This document shows, piece by piece, positions 47,863 through 59,147 of a stretch of 64,000 bases of DNA. How positions within the stretch are numbered: position 1 is the stretch's first letter; each line of letters starts with the position of its first letter. The notes under the pieces were generated by a model. It did not search any database and was not told where the DNA came from. It saw only the letters and a program-made list of their open reading frames with translations. This DNA is from Calvatia gigantea (Eukaryota > Basidiomycota > Agaricomycetes > Agaricales > Lycoperdaceae): positions 682,001 to 746,000 of the forward strand of contig JACAAK010000002.1 in NCBI GenBank assembly GCA_025093985.1, given 5' to 3'. The position numbers and the translations under genes are program-made.

Positions 47863-49305
47863 ATGGCCGTTGAGCTTGCTGTCACAAACCTTACAGTGGT
47901 GGGTCCATGTTCTGGATCGGATGCGGATGTGGAGACGTCAAAGTGTTCGCCAAGCCTTATACTCGAGATACCTACGACTAGCGCTATACCTACACCTCCT
48001 GGAAGGGACGAAAAGAAGCAAAGGGAGAGGTTGCACCCAGGGGGCCAAGCACGGCTAGAAGCAAACTCAATGTTCACCCTGACCCGGTCCCCAGCCTCCA
48101 CGTCTTCTTCCACAACTTCCTCTTCAACCTCCACTACCACCTCACCCTCCTCGACGACCACCGCGGATACTTCCGTCGCATCTGATACCAATCATCTCAA
48201 ATTTGTCCATGACAAAGATGCCCAAGAGCAGTACACGGACGTAGCGAGGCGGAATGCAGAGAGGAATGATGCTCGGACAACGAATGAATCAATTCCAGAG
48301 GCTAAACCTGATACTGATGTCGGGCACGCGCACTCTGTGAAAACGAACACACATACCACTAATTCATCGACATTGGAATCAGCAACGGCATCATCATCAA
48401 CCGTCACTTCGTCCTCCCCTTCCACCTCACTCGCTGCCACATCACCATCCCCCTCGATTTCTTCTTCTATTTCCGCGACTAATCTCAACGACGATAACGT
48501 TGATTCGAACGGGCTACTATCTTTACTCCGCCCTCGCTTTCAGTCTAACCCAAACCTCAATGTTAAATTCGCTCCGTTACCCGAGCTCGCACCTCGAAAG
48601 CGGAAGTCTAGCACCCCGCTTGGAATGGCTGCACGGTCTCAACTGGCACAAAGGAGAAGAATGATGTACCGAGATGGGTATGATTATGAGGGAGAATATG
48701 ATGATCGACAGCGGAGGTATCGTTATTCTACGCCCCAGGAGATTTCAGAAGAGGAGGGAGAAGCCGACCATGATGGTACGAAGAAGAAGAAGGGAAAGAA
48801 GAAGGCTGCGGTGGGCCAGGAACAAGATGAAGAGAGGAAAAAGAAATCGAAGGAGGAGGATGACTTGGAACAAATGCCTGGTGATCCTTTTGTTTCTCTC
48901 GCAAAGAAGATGGGGAAATTGTGGAAAAAGATGGCTCAAAGTAAGAAGGGTGAGAAGGGGGATGCGGGGGAGGAGAACGGACAATCTGGGGCCGTCCCCG
49001 TGGTGATTCCTGCGAAGGGAGAGGAAGAGCTTCAGAGCACGAGTGAGAGGCAAGGAGGCGGATCAAGAGACGAAGAGCCAAATGCTTGGGGCCCTGTTGA
49101 CCCAAAAGCCATGGCCTCAGGTTACGAACTCTCTCCACCTCCTCCGCGACCGTCGTCTCTAGACAAGGCCGCTGAATCACCCATAGTCGAAAAAGAGGAG
49201 GAAGAAGAGGGAGCGAAGACAATATCCAAGGCAGAAGCCCCAGAGTTAAACGGGAAGGTGGCCATCTCGCGTGCTCCAGCACTCAACCCAACGCCTGTAT
49301 CATGA
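47863..49305 (+). CDS. Ser/Thr-rich then Lys/Glu-rich protein of unknown function
   Basis: One uninterrupted frame of 480 codons from the ATG at 47863. Residues ~65-110 and ~155-205 are nearly pure Ser/Thr tracts. A short conserved-looking island follows (LLSLLRPRFQSNPNLNVKFA, then LPELAPRKRKSSTPLGMAAR). Beyond it lie a Tyr/Arg-rich patch (YRDGYDYEGEYDDRQRRYRY) and a Lys/Glu-rich region containing KKMGKLWKKMAQSKKG, likely helical and basic. No signal peptide, membrane span or enzyme motif is seen. The composition and basic clusters fit a nuclear or cytoskeletal disordered protein, but this is a guess. The start could lie further upstream if a 5' exon is missed. Confidence 0.65.
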   Translation: MAVELAVTNLTVVGPCSGSDADVETSKCSPSLILEIPTTSAIPTPPGRDEKKQRERLHPGGQARLEANSMFTLTRSPASTSSSTTSSSTSTTTSPSSTTTADTSVASDTNHLKFVHDKDAQEQYTDVARRNAERNDARTTNESIPEAKPDTDVGHAHSVKTNTHTTNSSTLESATASSSTVTSSSPSTSLAATSPSPSISSSISATNLNDDNVDSNGLLSLLRPRFQSNPNLNVKFAPLPELAPRKRKSSTPLGMAARSQLAQRRRMMYRDGYDYEGEYDDRQRRYRYSTPQEISEEEGEADHDGTKKKKGKKKAAVGQEQDEERKKKSKEEDDLEQMPGDPFVSLAKKMGKLWKKMAQSKKGEKGDAGEENGQSGAVPVVIPAKGEEELQSTSERQGGGSRDEEPNAWGPVDPKAMASGYELSPPPPRPSSLDKAAESPIVEKEEEEEGAKTISKAEAPELNGKVAISRAPALNPTPVS

Positions 49306-50610
49306 CACCCGTCCACAGTTAAAACTCAAGAATCTCACTCATGCCGCTCGCCACCTCCCGGTAGTCCGATCATGCGCAATTAAGCATTATCCTATTGTTT
49401 CCCCGTATAACTTATATCTTATTCACCCTATTTCGAATCCAGCATCTCTCTTTCGCTTTTCCTCGGTTCCGTTCCCCAATCGACTCCACAATTCCCTGAA
49501 TATCCCCGCCGCTAGATGATCTGATCGGTCAACTCTTGTTCTGTTCTCTTACGATTCTGCTTCTACAATTTTTTCTTTCACCGCGGAATCTGGATCGTTG
49601 CGTTGCAATGCAATTGTATAATACCCTACGGTATTCCTCTCGTCCTTCTTTATCCTTCCATAAGGCCTTCAAATGCTTACTCTCTCATGGGCAAAATAGT
49701 TTGCTTGGATATTATTTTTTCTATACAACCTTCCTCAGAGCGAAATAACCCTCAAATAATACCACTTTCGTTCTTTCTTACCGTTCGCTTTGCATGCGGC
49801 GCAGCGCTCGATTATAACACTACCAGAGTCAAACCTAGCTAAACGTTTCACTATAGTAATTTGTACCGACATAGAACATACCGATATGCTCGGGTCTTAT
49901 GAGTTTGATATGGATACCTGAATGTCATCCTGCTCTAATTCAGGCATTCAGTTCCCTACCACGTTGCACTGATGGGGGTGGACATGTGGTATCACCTGGT
50001 ATCACTGTAACATACACAAGTCAGACAGATGTCCCTGGCGACCTTTCCCCTTGATTCTTATCTACCAATGGGCACATCAGGGATCTCAAGCAGTCGCTCA
50101 ACGAATACTAAACACTTATGACGGAATCCAACAAAACCACACATCTGGTGTTAGGTTTCCGCCCTTGTAGAATCCAATCAGCACTCGTTGTGTTCAAGCT
50201 CTTCGGACCCTATTGTCGGAAGATCGTCGTACATTAACTCCCTGTGGCAAGGAAATCGTGGCTGACGACTCGGTGTCGCCTTGCTGTAACCGCCTGGCAG
50301 CTTAGTAAATGGAACCCCAAAGACTTCCCTTGGGCTAAGCTTATACATGACCGTTCGAAAATGAAACTATAAAATGAGCCGGGCCTTACCAGGAGTGCTT
50401 CCCTAGGGTGAAGGGCTCAAATGAGGTAACAACTCGGGGGTGAACTCAACACCGGACGATGTGAATAAAGCAGGGGGGACTTGCTTCTAGCCCGGAGCAT
50501 AATAGTTTATCCGAGCCACCACCAAGGGCAGGTGTTTTTCCTCGAGTCAGTCATGGTGTATGAGGAGAGAAAGAAGGTTTCGGGCTAGCCTTCGGTGAGC
50601 TAATCTGAGT

Positions 50611-50720
50611 GAGCTCGGATCAACAAAGTTGGTGATCCGGAACCATGTGGTTCCTAGATCTCTCCTCATTCCTAATTGAGGGAACAATGAATTTTCGAGA
50701 CTGCAAGAGTCGATGCGCCA
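50611..50720 (+). repeat. Palindromic NACHT-associated repeat, copy 3
   Basis: GAGCTCGGATCAACAAAG and its inverted partner TTGGTGATCCGGAACC form a hairpin-capable pair, followed by ATGTGGTTCCTAGATCTC and GAGGGAACAATGAATTTTCG. The trailing remnant ORF is shifted relative to copy 2 by a short insertion after the seventh codon. It lies 1.5 kb upstream of the NACHT locus E ATG. Confidence 0.7.
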
Positions 50721-52107
50721 CCTGTGTTCAAACGTTCAACATTCACCATTGGCACTCCTGCTATGAACGTAACACTGCGCGGTGCTCGACACCCCTCCCA
50801 TCCTCACGCGGCGGTGCGCGTCTTTTCAGAACTGTGATTTATTAATTTTTGACGCCGCTCGTGGGACGGAGCCGACATCGCTGGCCTTGATCGAACATGG
50901 GCGCAAAATCAATGATATTGAACTTAATTATTCCATGATCATTATCTGGAACTCGGAGAAACGCACTTCGTATGCGTCACGGTCATATTTCTTTCCCGGG
51001 ACTCTTGCACCATCCTCCCAACCTGCTCAGACACACCGCCCTAATCATTGGCCTATATCTCCCTTCTCCATTCGCTTCCGCGCCGGTCCCTTGGCTGTCT
51101 CAATCCAACTAATCTCAAACCACGTTATTGGTGAATTGTTCTTCCTGTACTGCCTTCGGTGACGCCACTAGGAGCCTTTGCCGTATGACACAGCGACTAC
51201 GAATATCTCACGAATCGCTTCCCAGCTCTCTTCTAAGTTGTTTCCGGGTCTCACGATCTTACCAGGAAACTCCTCGCGCGAAGCTTGACGTACATTAGGT
51301 GTCCTTGGCTCAACAAGTGGGTCCCACCTGTTTCCTGGCTTCGCCAATCCATTGGCAGTGCCATACCGAGGTCGAATATCATACCACCCTCCATCTCTGG
51401 TATTGAAAATCTACATAAAAATCTACAGATGTTCTCGCTCACATAATTGAGTTAGTTGGTGCCACTGAACACAAAGATCAATAACAATTAAACTCAGTTA
51501 TCTTATTGGCCAACATCTGGAGCTCGTGTAAATGCACTCGTCCGCACTTTGCCTTTGTTCACGACACCAGCGTTGTCCTCCTGGCCTGGCGTTTTCCTGT
51601 TTGCCAAGGTACCCCCACTCCTAGCGTCGCACGTATCGGTACCCTATCCGTGCCCTCAGACAGGAGCCCCGATCCTCCGGGAACACCAGCTCCAAGTTAC
51701 TGCCACTTCGGATGTGTCCACCGTCCCCAGTGATACCGCCACGCACCGAGGTTTAAGCCTCTCGCTACCCTTGCTGGTGGTCGCGGATATCTTACAGATG
51801 TAAGTCATATCCCCTCTAAACGGTTCTCAAACCAAATGGAAATAATATGATTCAACCCACGTTCGCGCTTGGCTCCACCGTTACAAAGTCATCGGCGAAG
51901 GCTAGAGAAATGACCTGACAAGAACGCATTGCGTTCAAAAGGAGGACTCCTCTCGGAGACGGAAGGTGGAACACCCAACTTAACGGCCATGGCTGCGAAT
52001 CCGTACTCCAGCGGAAGCATGACAGAAAGGCATGCAACTGCCCACATTTGCGCTAGGCTTAAATTCACTCCGTTCTAGCCACTGATCACCCTTGGAAGCG
52101 GTCTCAT

Positions 52108-52141
52108 GGGCGCTAATTCACCACGCAAGGGTCCCACGGGA
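52108..52141 (+). promoter_or_regulatory. Conserved NACHT upstream element, locus E
   Basis: GGGCGCTAATTCACCACG, then GGTCCCACGGGAG, 126 bp before the locus E ATG; same blocks and spacing as at locus B. Confidence 0.55.
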
Positions 52142-52233
52142 GTTAATCCACATACGGAAGTATTTTGAGTCCTTCACACGGGGGACGTTGCTAGGAACGC
52201 CCAACCAATTGCGATTGAACGCCACACATCATC

Positions 52234-54863
52234 ATGCTCCCCAGATTCAAATATCTCAGCGAAAAGCTTTTCTCGCCAAAAAAAACCGATTACGATAGGC
52301 ATTTAGGAGCACGAGATGGTAAGAATTTGGTTTCCGCGTGAGTAAGTCCACGAATAACGGGGTTTAAGGATCCCAGAATCCCTCAGCGCGAACCCACCCC
52401 TTGGCCGGTGAACTTTTTACTGCGATCCAAGCCGGCAATATCGAGAGCCATGCCAAACTCGATGATGGCGTTTCGACATCCGGCGGTGCACCAGGTTTTT
52501 TCGCTGGTGCAACAAATTTTACAATGAACTATCCAACATTCATCGACAACTCCCAGAGCTCGAACTATTTTATAATTGGTTTCCCTGGTACGCCCCACAA
52601 GCCGCCATCGGCTCCCAGATTGCACTGATCCCGGAACAACGTCCAGTTCTCCTGACCCTCAAGGACGCGGGCACCCCGGAAGCTGCGCTCGACTCCGCCG
52701 TCAGGCATCCACCTCCGAAATGCCACCCTGGAAGTCCGACGAACCATCAACGGAAGGCTGGAAAAATGGCTGCTTGACCTCTATCGCCAGCGGAAGATGA
52801 CCTGGCTCTATGGTCCTGCTGGCGTCGGGAAGTCAGCAGTCGCCCAGACCTTCGGAGAACTCGCTCGTGAACGTGGGTGTCTCGGGGCGGCTTTCTTCTC
52901 AGCATTCAATGATCTCCCCACTGATTCCCTCCGGATAATCCCAACACTCGCATATCAATTGGCCTATACGCAACCCCAGCTACAAACAACTGATCACCCA
53001 ACAACTGGCTGGTGATCCTTCGATCCTAGATGCAGCCATCCCTGTCCAGTTCCAGAAGCTCATCATCAAACCATTCTCACTCCTCACCCAACAAGATACA
53101 CAACAAACAACCAACACACAACCATACGTCGTCATCCTGGATGGCTTGGATGAATGTGACGACGAGGATGCTCAGTGTGAACTAATCGAGTTGATCAACA
53201 ATGCTGCCCAGAGGAACGACCTTCCTCTCATCTGGTTGTTGTGCAGCCGACCAGAATCACACATCAAATATACGTTCTCGCAACTGGAATTCGTCCGCAG
53301 CTGTGATAGAGAAGAGCTGGAGATCGACGACGAGGCTCGTGCCGACGTCGAGAGATTCCTACAGGATAGTTTCAAGAACATCCATATGCGCTATCGATTT
53401 GTGATCGCCGTCGAAGTGGGCGCTGCATGGCCCCCAGAGGAAGTATTTGACAAGATCTCCAAAGCGGTATCTGGGTACTTCGTTTTTGCCTTCTGCAGTG
53501 ACGAGGGTTGTGGGTGATCGGAGCGTTGGAGACCCGGAGGGCCAGCTTTCGGCATTGATGAAGATGCTCCAGGGGCTGGATGATATCGGGATGAAAAATC
53601 CTTTAGAGGCGCTGGATATCTTTTATTCCCGGATTCTGTCTCGAGTACCCGAACACGTACTTCCGACTGCAACACAGATTCTTGGTATCTGTGCTCGTGG
53701 AGAACCTTCCGACGACGGTGCTGTCGGCGCAAAATGGTTCTGGCTATTTCTACGAATCGAAAAAGCAGCGTTCTATCGTTCGCTAGAAAAATTGCACTCA
53801 GTCGTCAGAGTTCCGTCGCCTGAGGACGCACAGAACTGAGTGCCTATCCTTCTATCACAAATCCTTTGCAGATTATTTAAGGAGGCAGCGTCGCTCGGGG
53901 GTCTTTTTTATCTCGGATGCAAGAGTCAAGGTTCTTCTCGGAATCGGCAGTCTTTATTGGTACAACCACCTCCTGGTGTACGAAAATCCAAATCGTGAGT
54001 TGTTGATCCACCTTCTGTGATATCCATCCTCATGCAGCAATTACATCATGGTTGTTCGCTCGTCAGTCGTGGGAGCCGAGGATCACAGCCGCTCACAGGC
54101 AATGCTCTGGAAGTGGTCCTCGGGGAATGGCAATGAGGTTGAACCTAGAATACTGATGCGGTTGGCTATGCGCTTAACTTCGGTAGCTCGTCGGCACTTT
54201 ATTGGATCTCTGGAGGCAGTAACAGAGGCGGACACCGATTTCTTTGACGCCCTTTGCGATTTCAATTTCGACTTAATCAACGGAAGCACCGGTGAAATCC
54301 TTGTTCGCTTCCTTATGGATAAAGTGCATCTTTGGGTAGGTCGTACCTCGCTTGCTCATACTCAACGTTGCAAATTCCACATTACAGGACTGGTCTAGGA
54401 CTTCAGCGGGTCCGTACTTTATTCGGACAGAGGTGTTCGACGAGGTTGTTGATCCCAAACTACTCCATTATCTCTCAATCTTGACAAACGGCAATTTGAT
54501 CCCGCCACTCGACATCCACGAACCTGTGGTATGTGGAGGTGGTCTTTGACCGTTCAGCTTCAGTGCATCCTTACTTCTTCACTTGTTTAGGTTTATTATC
54601 AAGGGCGCCCTCTCCCATGGAAAGGACCACAGCCTGGCACTTTGGGATATGCCATAATTGGACGCGGTTTGAAGTCGTGCCTTTTGTGCTGCTATCAGGG
54701 AGTGCGGGACCTTCGAGAGTTCGTCATTTTGAACTTCTTTACTCCGCCCACTACCCTTCAAATTTCTCGATGCCGAGATTGGATGGGGGAGATGGACCAA
54801 CTCACAAGCAGGAGTTTGGAAAATACAGAGTATCAACGGAAACACACTACGATGAGGCCGTAA
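52234..54863 (+). pseudogene. NACHT locus E: NACHT NTPase gene with four single-base insertions
   Basis: Exon 1 (52234..52318, MLPRFKYLSEKLFSPKKTD), exon 2 (52369..52587, FFAGATNFTMNYPTFIDNS) and the exon 3 acceptor (52647) are intact. Exon 3 then has extra bases, by comparison with B and F: near 52736 (AGTCCGACGAACC for AGTCGGCAAACC), near 52962 (GGCCTATACGC for GGCCATACGC), near 53491 (GCCTTCTGC for GCTTCTGC) and near 53834 (AGAACTGAGTGC for AGGACGAGTGC). Walker A (GPAGVGKSA), Walker B (VVILDGLDEC) and the last module (GYAIIGRGLKSCLLCCY) are conserved. All four lesions are +1, and their sum leaves long stretches in the family frame. It is called a pseudogene as the sequence stands, but sequence error is a real alternative. 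Confidence 0.8.
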
Positions 54864-55355
54864 TCATTGATGGGTTAAAGGTGGAGGATTGTTGAAATTA
54901 TTGACAAGGGTAGGAGAACTTGCAAATCTAATTTTCGTGTCCTCTTTAAATTCGGAGTTTCAGGCTGAGAGATTGCTTCATTATCAGCTCAAGGACGGCT
55001 TCGGTAGAATATGAATGGGGTGACCCAGATCAAACTTAAGAACCTCGCAAAAGAGTTTATTATAACGGTTTGATCTTTTGTCTAATATTTCCGTATGTAG
55101 AGGACGAATTACTCTGAAGTTCATCAATGTGCAGCTGCCCATTGCAATGAAGGTCGTTTTCAACATACGTCATCGGGTGCGGTCTTTAGATGAGGTGGGA
55201 AGGCGTGAAGAAGAACGAGCCTAGAACCAAGGAGTAACAGTGGACGAGCGAGCGTGTCGACTTTAACCCAGGTTATTACGGTTTCGCCGCACCAGTGCCA
55301 GGTGCCTTTCATGAGCCAGCTTGGAAGAGGATGCTGAGCAGCTTACTTAAAGCAA

Positions 55356-55460
55356 GAGCTCGGATCAGTTAAGTCATTGATCCGGGGCCGTGTGACTCCG
55401 TGGCCTGTCCTAATCGAGGGAACAATGGATTATTGATCGCAAGGGAGTCGACATGAGTCG
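55356..55460 (+). repeat. Palindromic NACHT-associated repeat, copy 4
   Basis: GAGCTCGGATCAGTTAAG with inverted partner TTGATCCGGGGCC, then a decayed version of the trailing block (GTGTGACTCCGTGGCC, GAGGGAACAATGGATTATTG). It lies 1.07 kb upstream of the NACHT locus F ATG. The most diverged of the four copies after the hairpin, although the palindrome itself is kept. Confidence 0.65.
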
Positions 55461-56391
55461 ACGCGTTGCTTTCGTTCCAACGTTCCAACGTTCACCAGCT
55501 ACCATCAGCACTCTCAGGGGACGCTCATGTAGCACAGCGCTTGTCACCGTTTTGTCCTCACCGATTGTGCGCGAGGTGCAGAAGTTCATTCGCCTCCTGT
55601 CCGTAGATTCGGTTTTGGATATGACTGAATTTCATGAATTTCAGGTGGTCCATTTATCGTCACTGGGAGCTCGCAAAAATAAGAGTGTATTTTCTTTGTT
55701 GTCGAGAGTTCCGGTACCGTCTGAACAGGTTCCATCGTCGTTGACATGTGCCTTCCTACTCGGTTTGCTAGCCGTGCTGGCTCTTGGCCATCCGGACTCC
55801 ACTGGCTTTGCGCAATAGCACCGTGGGTATATTCGCACTCCCGCACCGTATTCAATGGCATAATAGAACGTCTTTTCGCCTACCATCACTTGGCGACCAT
55901 GGATATCTCATAACCTGCCTGTCGCTTTCCTCCCAAACAGTTCGAGCTCTACAGCATTACCAGGAATCCCCTCGCATGGTGATTGATGCACTAATGATTA
56001 GACACCCCATAATCAATGACGAAACTGTTATTGTTTCTAGGCCTCATTGACCCATTGCCAATGGGCCACACTGAGATGCAACTTTCGCGTCCCCCAACCT
56101 TTGGTACTTTACACAGTTCATTATTCTTGGTGGTGGTACGCGGCAAGCTGTACCATGTCACCAATTGGACAAGAGCGTGGCCGGGGTTCCCTGTTGAACA
56201 AATAATGAGAGCTAAACTATACCAAGAATATGTCACTTTCAAAGGGCAGGTTAAAGCTAGAGGTGACCTCTCATAAGCTACTGCAACTCGTATCCTAGGC
56301 CAAGAGGAACGTGAAGGAAAGGTGAGCATCGACTCATATGTTACACGAGGTTTGCATAATCACCGACAGTCGCTCTTTGTAGCCGAATCTT

Positions 56392-56425
56392 GGGCGCTAA
56401 TCCACCATGGAAGTGTCTCACGGGA
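56392..56425 (+). promoter_or_regulatory. Conserved NACHT upstream element, locus F
   Basis: GGGCGCTAATCCACCATG, then AGTGTCTCACGGGAG, starting 141 bp before the locus F ATG, the same distance as at locus B. Confidence 0.55.
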
Positions 56426-56532
56426 GCCAACCGTCACACGGAGGCATTCAGAGTCGCTTTTCACGTTAACGCAGCAAGAACGCCCAGTGAATCTACCTGA
56501 TTGCGATTTAACACCGTCGGCTGCACATCCTC

Positions 56533-59147
56533 ATGTTCCCAAGATTCAAATATCTCAGCGAAAAGCTTTTCACACCAAAAATAATTGATCATGATAAGCA
56601 TTTGGGAGTACCAGATGGTAGGCATCCACTCATGCGGGACAGTGAACTCATGAATGATTCCCCCCAAGGAGCACAGAAACCCAGGGCGCGAACACACCCC
56701 CTGGCCGGTGAAGTCTTCACCACTTTACAGGCCAGCGTTATCGACAATCGCACCAAACAGGATGGCATTCTGATATCCGGTGCACCAGGCAGCACATCGG
56801 GAGGTTTCTTCACTGGTGCAACGAATTTTACAATGAACTATCCGACATTCATCGACAATTCTCAGACAACGAACTATATTGGATTTGGTTTTCCTGGTGT
56901 GTTTCACAAGCCGCTGTTGGCATGAAAATTGACCTAATGCTGGAGTAACATGTAGTTCTCTTGACCCTCAAGGATGCGAGCACTCCAGAGGCTGCATTGG
57001 ACTCCGCCGTCAGGCACCCACCACCGAAATGTCATCCCGGAAGTCGGCAAACCATCAACGGAAGGCTGGAAAAATGGCTGCTTGACCTCTATCGCCAGCG
57101 GAAGATGACCTGGCTCTACGGTCCTGCTGGCGTTGGTAAATCCGCGATCGCACAGACCTTCGGAGAACTTGCTCGCGATCGTGGATGTCTTGGGGCCGCT
57201 TTTTTCTCAGCCTTCGATGATCTACCTACTGACTCCTTCCGTATCATCCCAACCCTCGCTTATCAATTGGCCATACGCAACGCCGACTACAAGCAAGTCA
57301 TCACTCAGCAACTGGCTGTCGATCCTTCGATCCTAGATGCAGCCATCCCTGTCCAGTTCCAGAAGCTCATCATCGAGCCATTTTCGCTCCTCACTCCCCT
57401 AGATACGCAACATTCGACTAACGCACAACCCTACGTCATCATCTTGGATGGCCTGGATGAATGTGAAGACGAGAATGCCCAATGTGAACTGATCGAGTTG
57501 ATCAACAGCGCTGCACAGAGGAACGACCTCCCCCTCATTTGGCTGCTGTGTAGCCGACCAGAATCGCATATCAAATATACGTTCTCGCAACTGGAATTCA
57601 TCCGGAGCTGTGACAGAGAGGAGCTGGTAATCGATGATGAAGCCCGTGCCGACGTTGAACGCTTTCTGCGGGAAACTTTCCAGGAGATCCACGCACGCTA
57701 CCGATTTGTGATTGCTGTTGGGGTGGGTGGTGCCTGGCCTCCGGGGGAAGCGTTCGATAGGATCTCAAAAGCCGTATCCGGGTATTTCGTGTTTGCTTCT
57801 GCGGTGATGAGGGTTGTAGGTGACCGGATCGTTGGAGACCCAGAGAATCAACTGTCGGCATTGTTGAAGATGCTCCAGGGGCTCGACGATATCGGGATGA
57901 ACAATCCTTTCGAGGCTCTGGATATATTTTATTCCCGGATCCTGTCCCGAGTTCCTGAGCGTCTGCTTCAAACTGCAACACTGATCCTTGGGATTTGCGC
58001 CCGTGGAGAACCTTCTGATGACCGTGGCGTTGTCAGCGCGGAATGGTTCCGGCTATTTTTACAAATCGGAAAGGCAGCGTTCTATCGTTCGCTGGAGAAA
58101 CTCCACTCGGTCATCAGAGTTCCACCATCCTCGGACGCACAGGACGAGTGCCTGTCCTTTTACCACAAATCTTTCCCGGACTATCTAAGGAAGCAGCGTC
58201 GCTCAGGAAAGTTCTTTCTCTCCAGTGCAAGGGCCAAGGTTCTTCTGGGAGTCAACAGTCTTTATTGGTACAATCATATCCTGGTCTCCGAAAACCGAGA
58301 TCGTGAGCTCTTCATTCGCTTTTCTGATATCTATCCTCATAACTATGATCGCTCATCCATCAGTTGTGGAAATTGAGGAACACAGTCAGTCACAGACAAT
58401 GCTCGAGAAGTGGTCCTCTGGAGACGAGGCTGACTATGAAGCATTAATGCGCTTGGCTTCGACAGCCCGCTCGTACTACAGTGCGTCGATGCGCGCGGTA
58501 ACAGAAACAGACACAGATTTTTTCGACGCACTTTGTGAATTCAATTTCGGTCTACTCACCCGAGCCATTGATGATGTGTTTGTTCGCTCCCTCATGAAGT
58601 TCATGCACATTTGGGCAAGTCGCTCTTAGCTCGTTCTTGCCTAATTGCATAAACCGTATTTTAGAATTGGTCCAAAACGCCAACAGGCCCGCATTTCATT
58701 CGAACAGAGGTATTCGACGAGACGGTTGACCACAAACTACTCCGCCATCTCTCAATCTTGACAAACGGCAAACCCATCCCGCCGATTGATGTACACGAAC
58801 CTGTGGTACGTGCCATTACCCCTAAACCGGTTAGCTCTTCGTAACATCTTTTACTTACCGTTTAGTTTTATCGCCGAGGTCAGCCTATCCCATGGAAAGG
58901 GCCACAGCCTAACACTATGGGATATGTCATAATTGGACGCGGCTCAAAGTCAGGCCTCGTATGCTGCTATCAGGAAGTGGATGACCTTCAGATGGTTATC
59001 CTGAATTCAGTCACCCAGCCCACCGCCGCTCAAATGTCCCGATTTCGCGAGTGGACCAAGAAGATGGAACTTTTGAACCATCCGGAGCCTGGAATACATC
59101 AAGATGTATCGACAGAAAGGAGCAACGATGGGTGTCAAAATCAATGA
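56533..59147 (+). CDS. NACHT locus F: intact NACHT NTPase, 777 aa, with a GC-AG intron
   Basis: Six exons: 56533..56617, 56669..56896, 56956..58302, 58364..58614, 58665..58805 and 58866..59147 (2334 nt in frame). Intron 4 begins GCAAGT at 58615, a GC-AG intron where locus B has GTTAGT; the flanking exon lengths (251 and 141) are identical to B, which supports it. Leader MFPRFKYLSEKLFTPKIIDH; exon 2 module FFTGATNFTMNYPTFIDNS with a small insertion (APGSTSGG). Walker A GPAGVGKSA, Walker B VIILDGLDECED, then LLCSRPESHIKYTFSQLEF. Helical tail and last module (GYVIIGRGSKSGLVCCY) as in B. Intron 1 is 51 bp and free of stops, so its retention would add 17 residues without breaking the frame. It is the most complete of the B/C/E/F group besides B. 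Confidence 0.9.

Larger units (their letters stand above)
49306..52233. other. Long gap before NACHT locus E
   Basis: Nearly 3 kb. It holds palindromic repeat copy 3 (50611-50720) and, at its right end, the NACHT upstream element (52108-52141). A pyrimidine-rich 3' flank follows the 47.9-kb gene. Other open frames (50782..51162, 51549..51803) have no recognisable domain. Confidence 0.45.
54864..56532. other. Gap between NACHT loci E and F
   Basis: About 1.7 kb. Contents: palindromic repeat copy 4 (55356-55460), the NACHT upstream element (56392-56425), and short open frames without recognisable domains (for example 55453..55818, 56016..56276). Confidence 0.45.
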
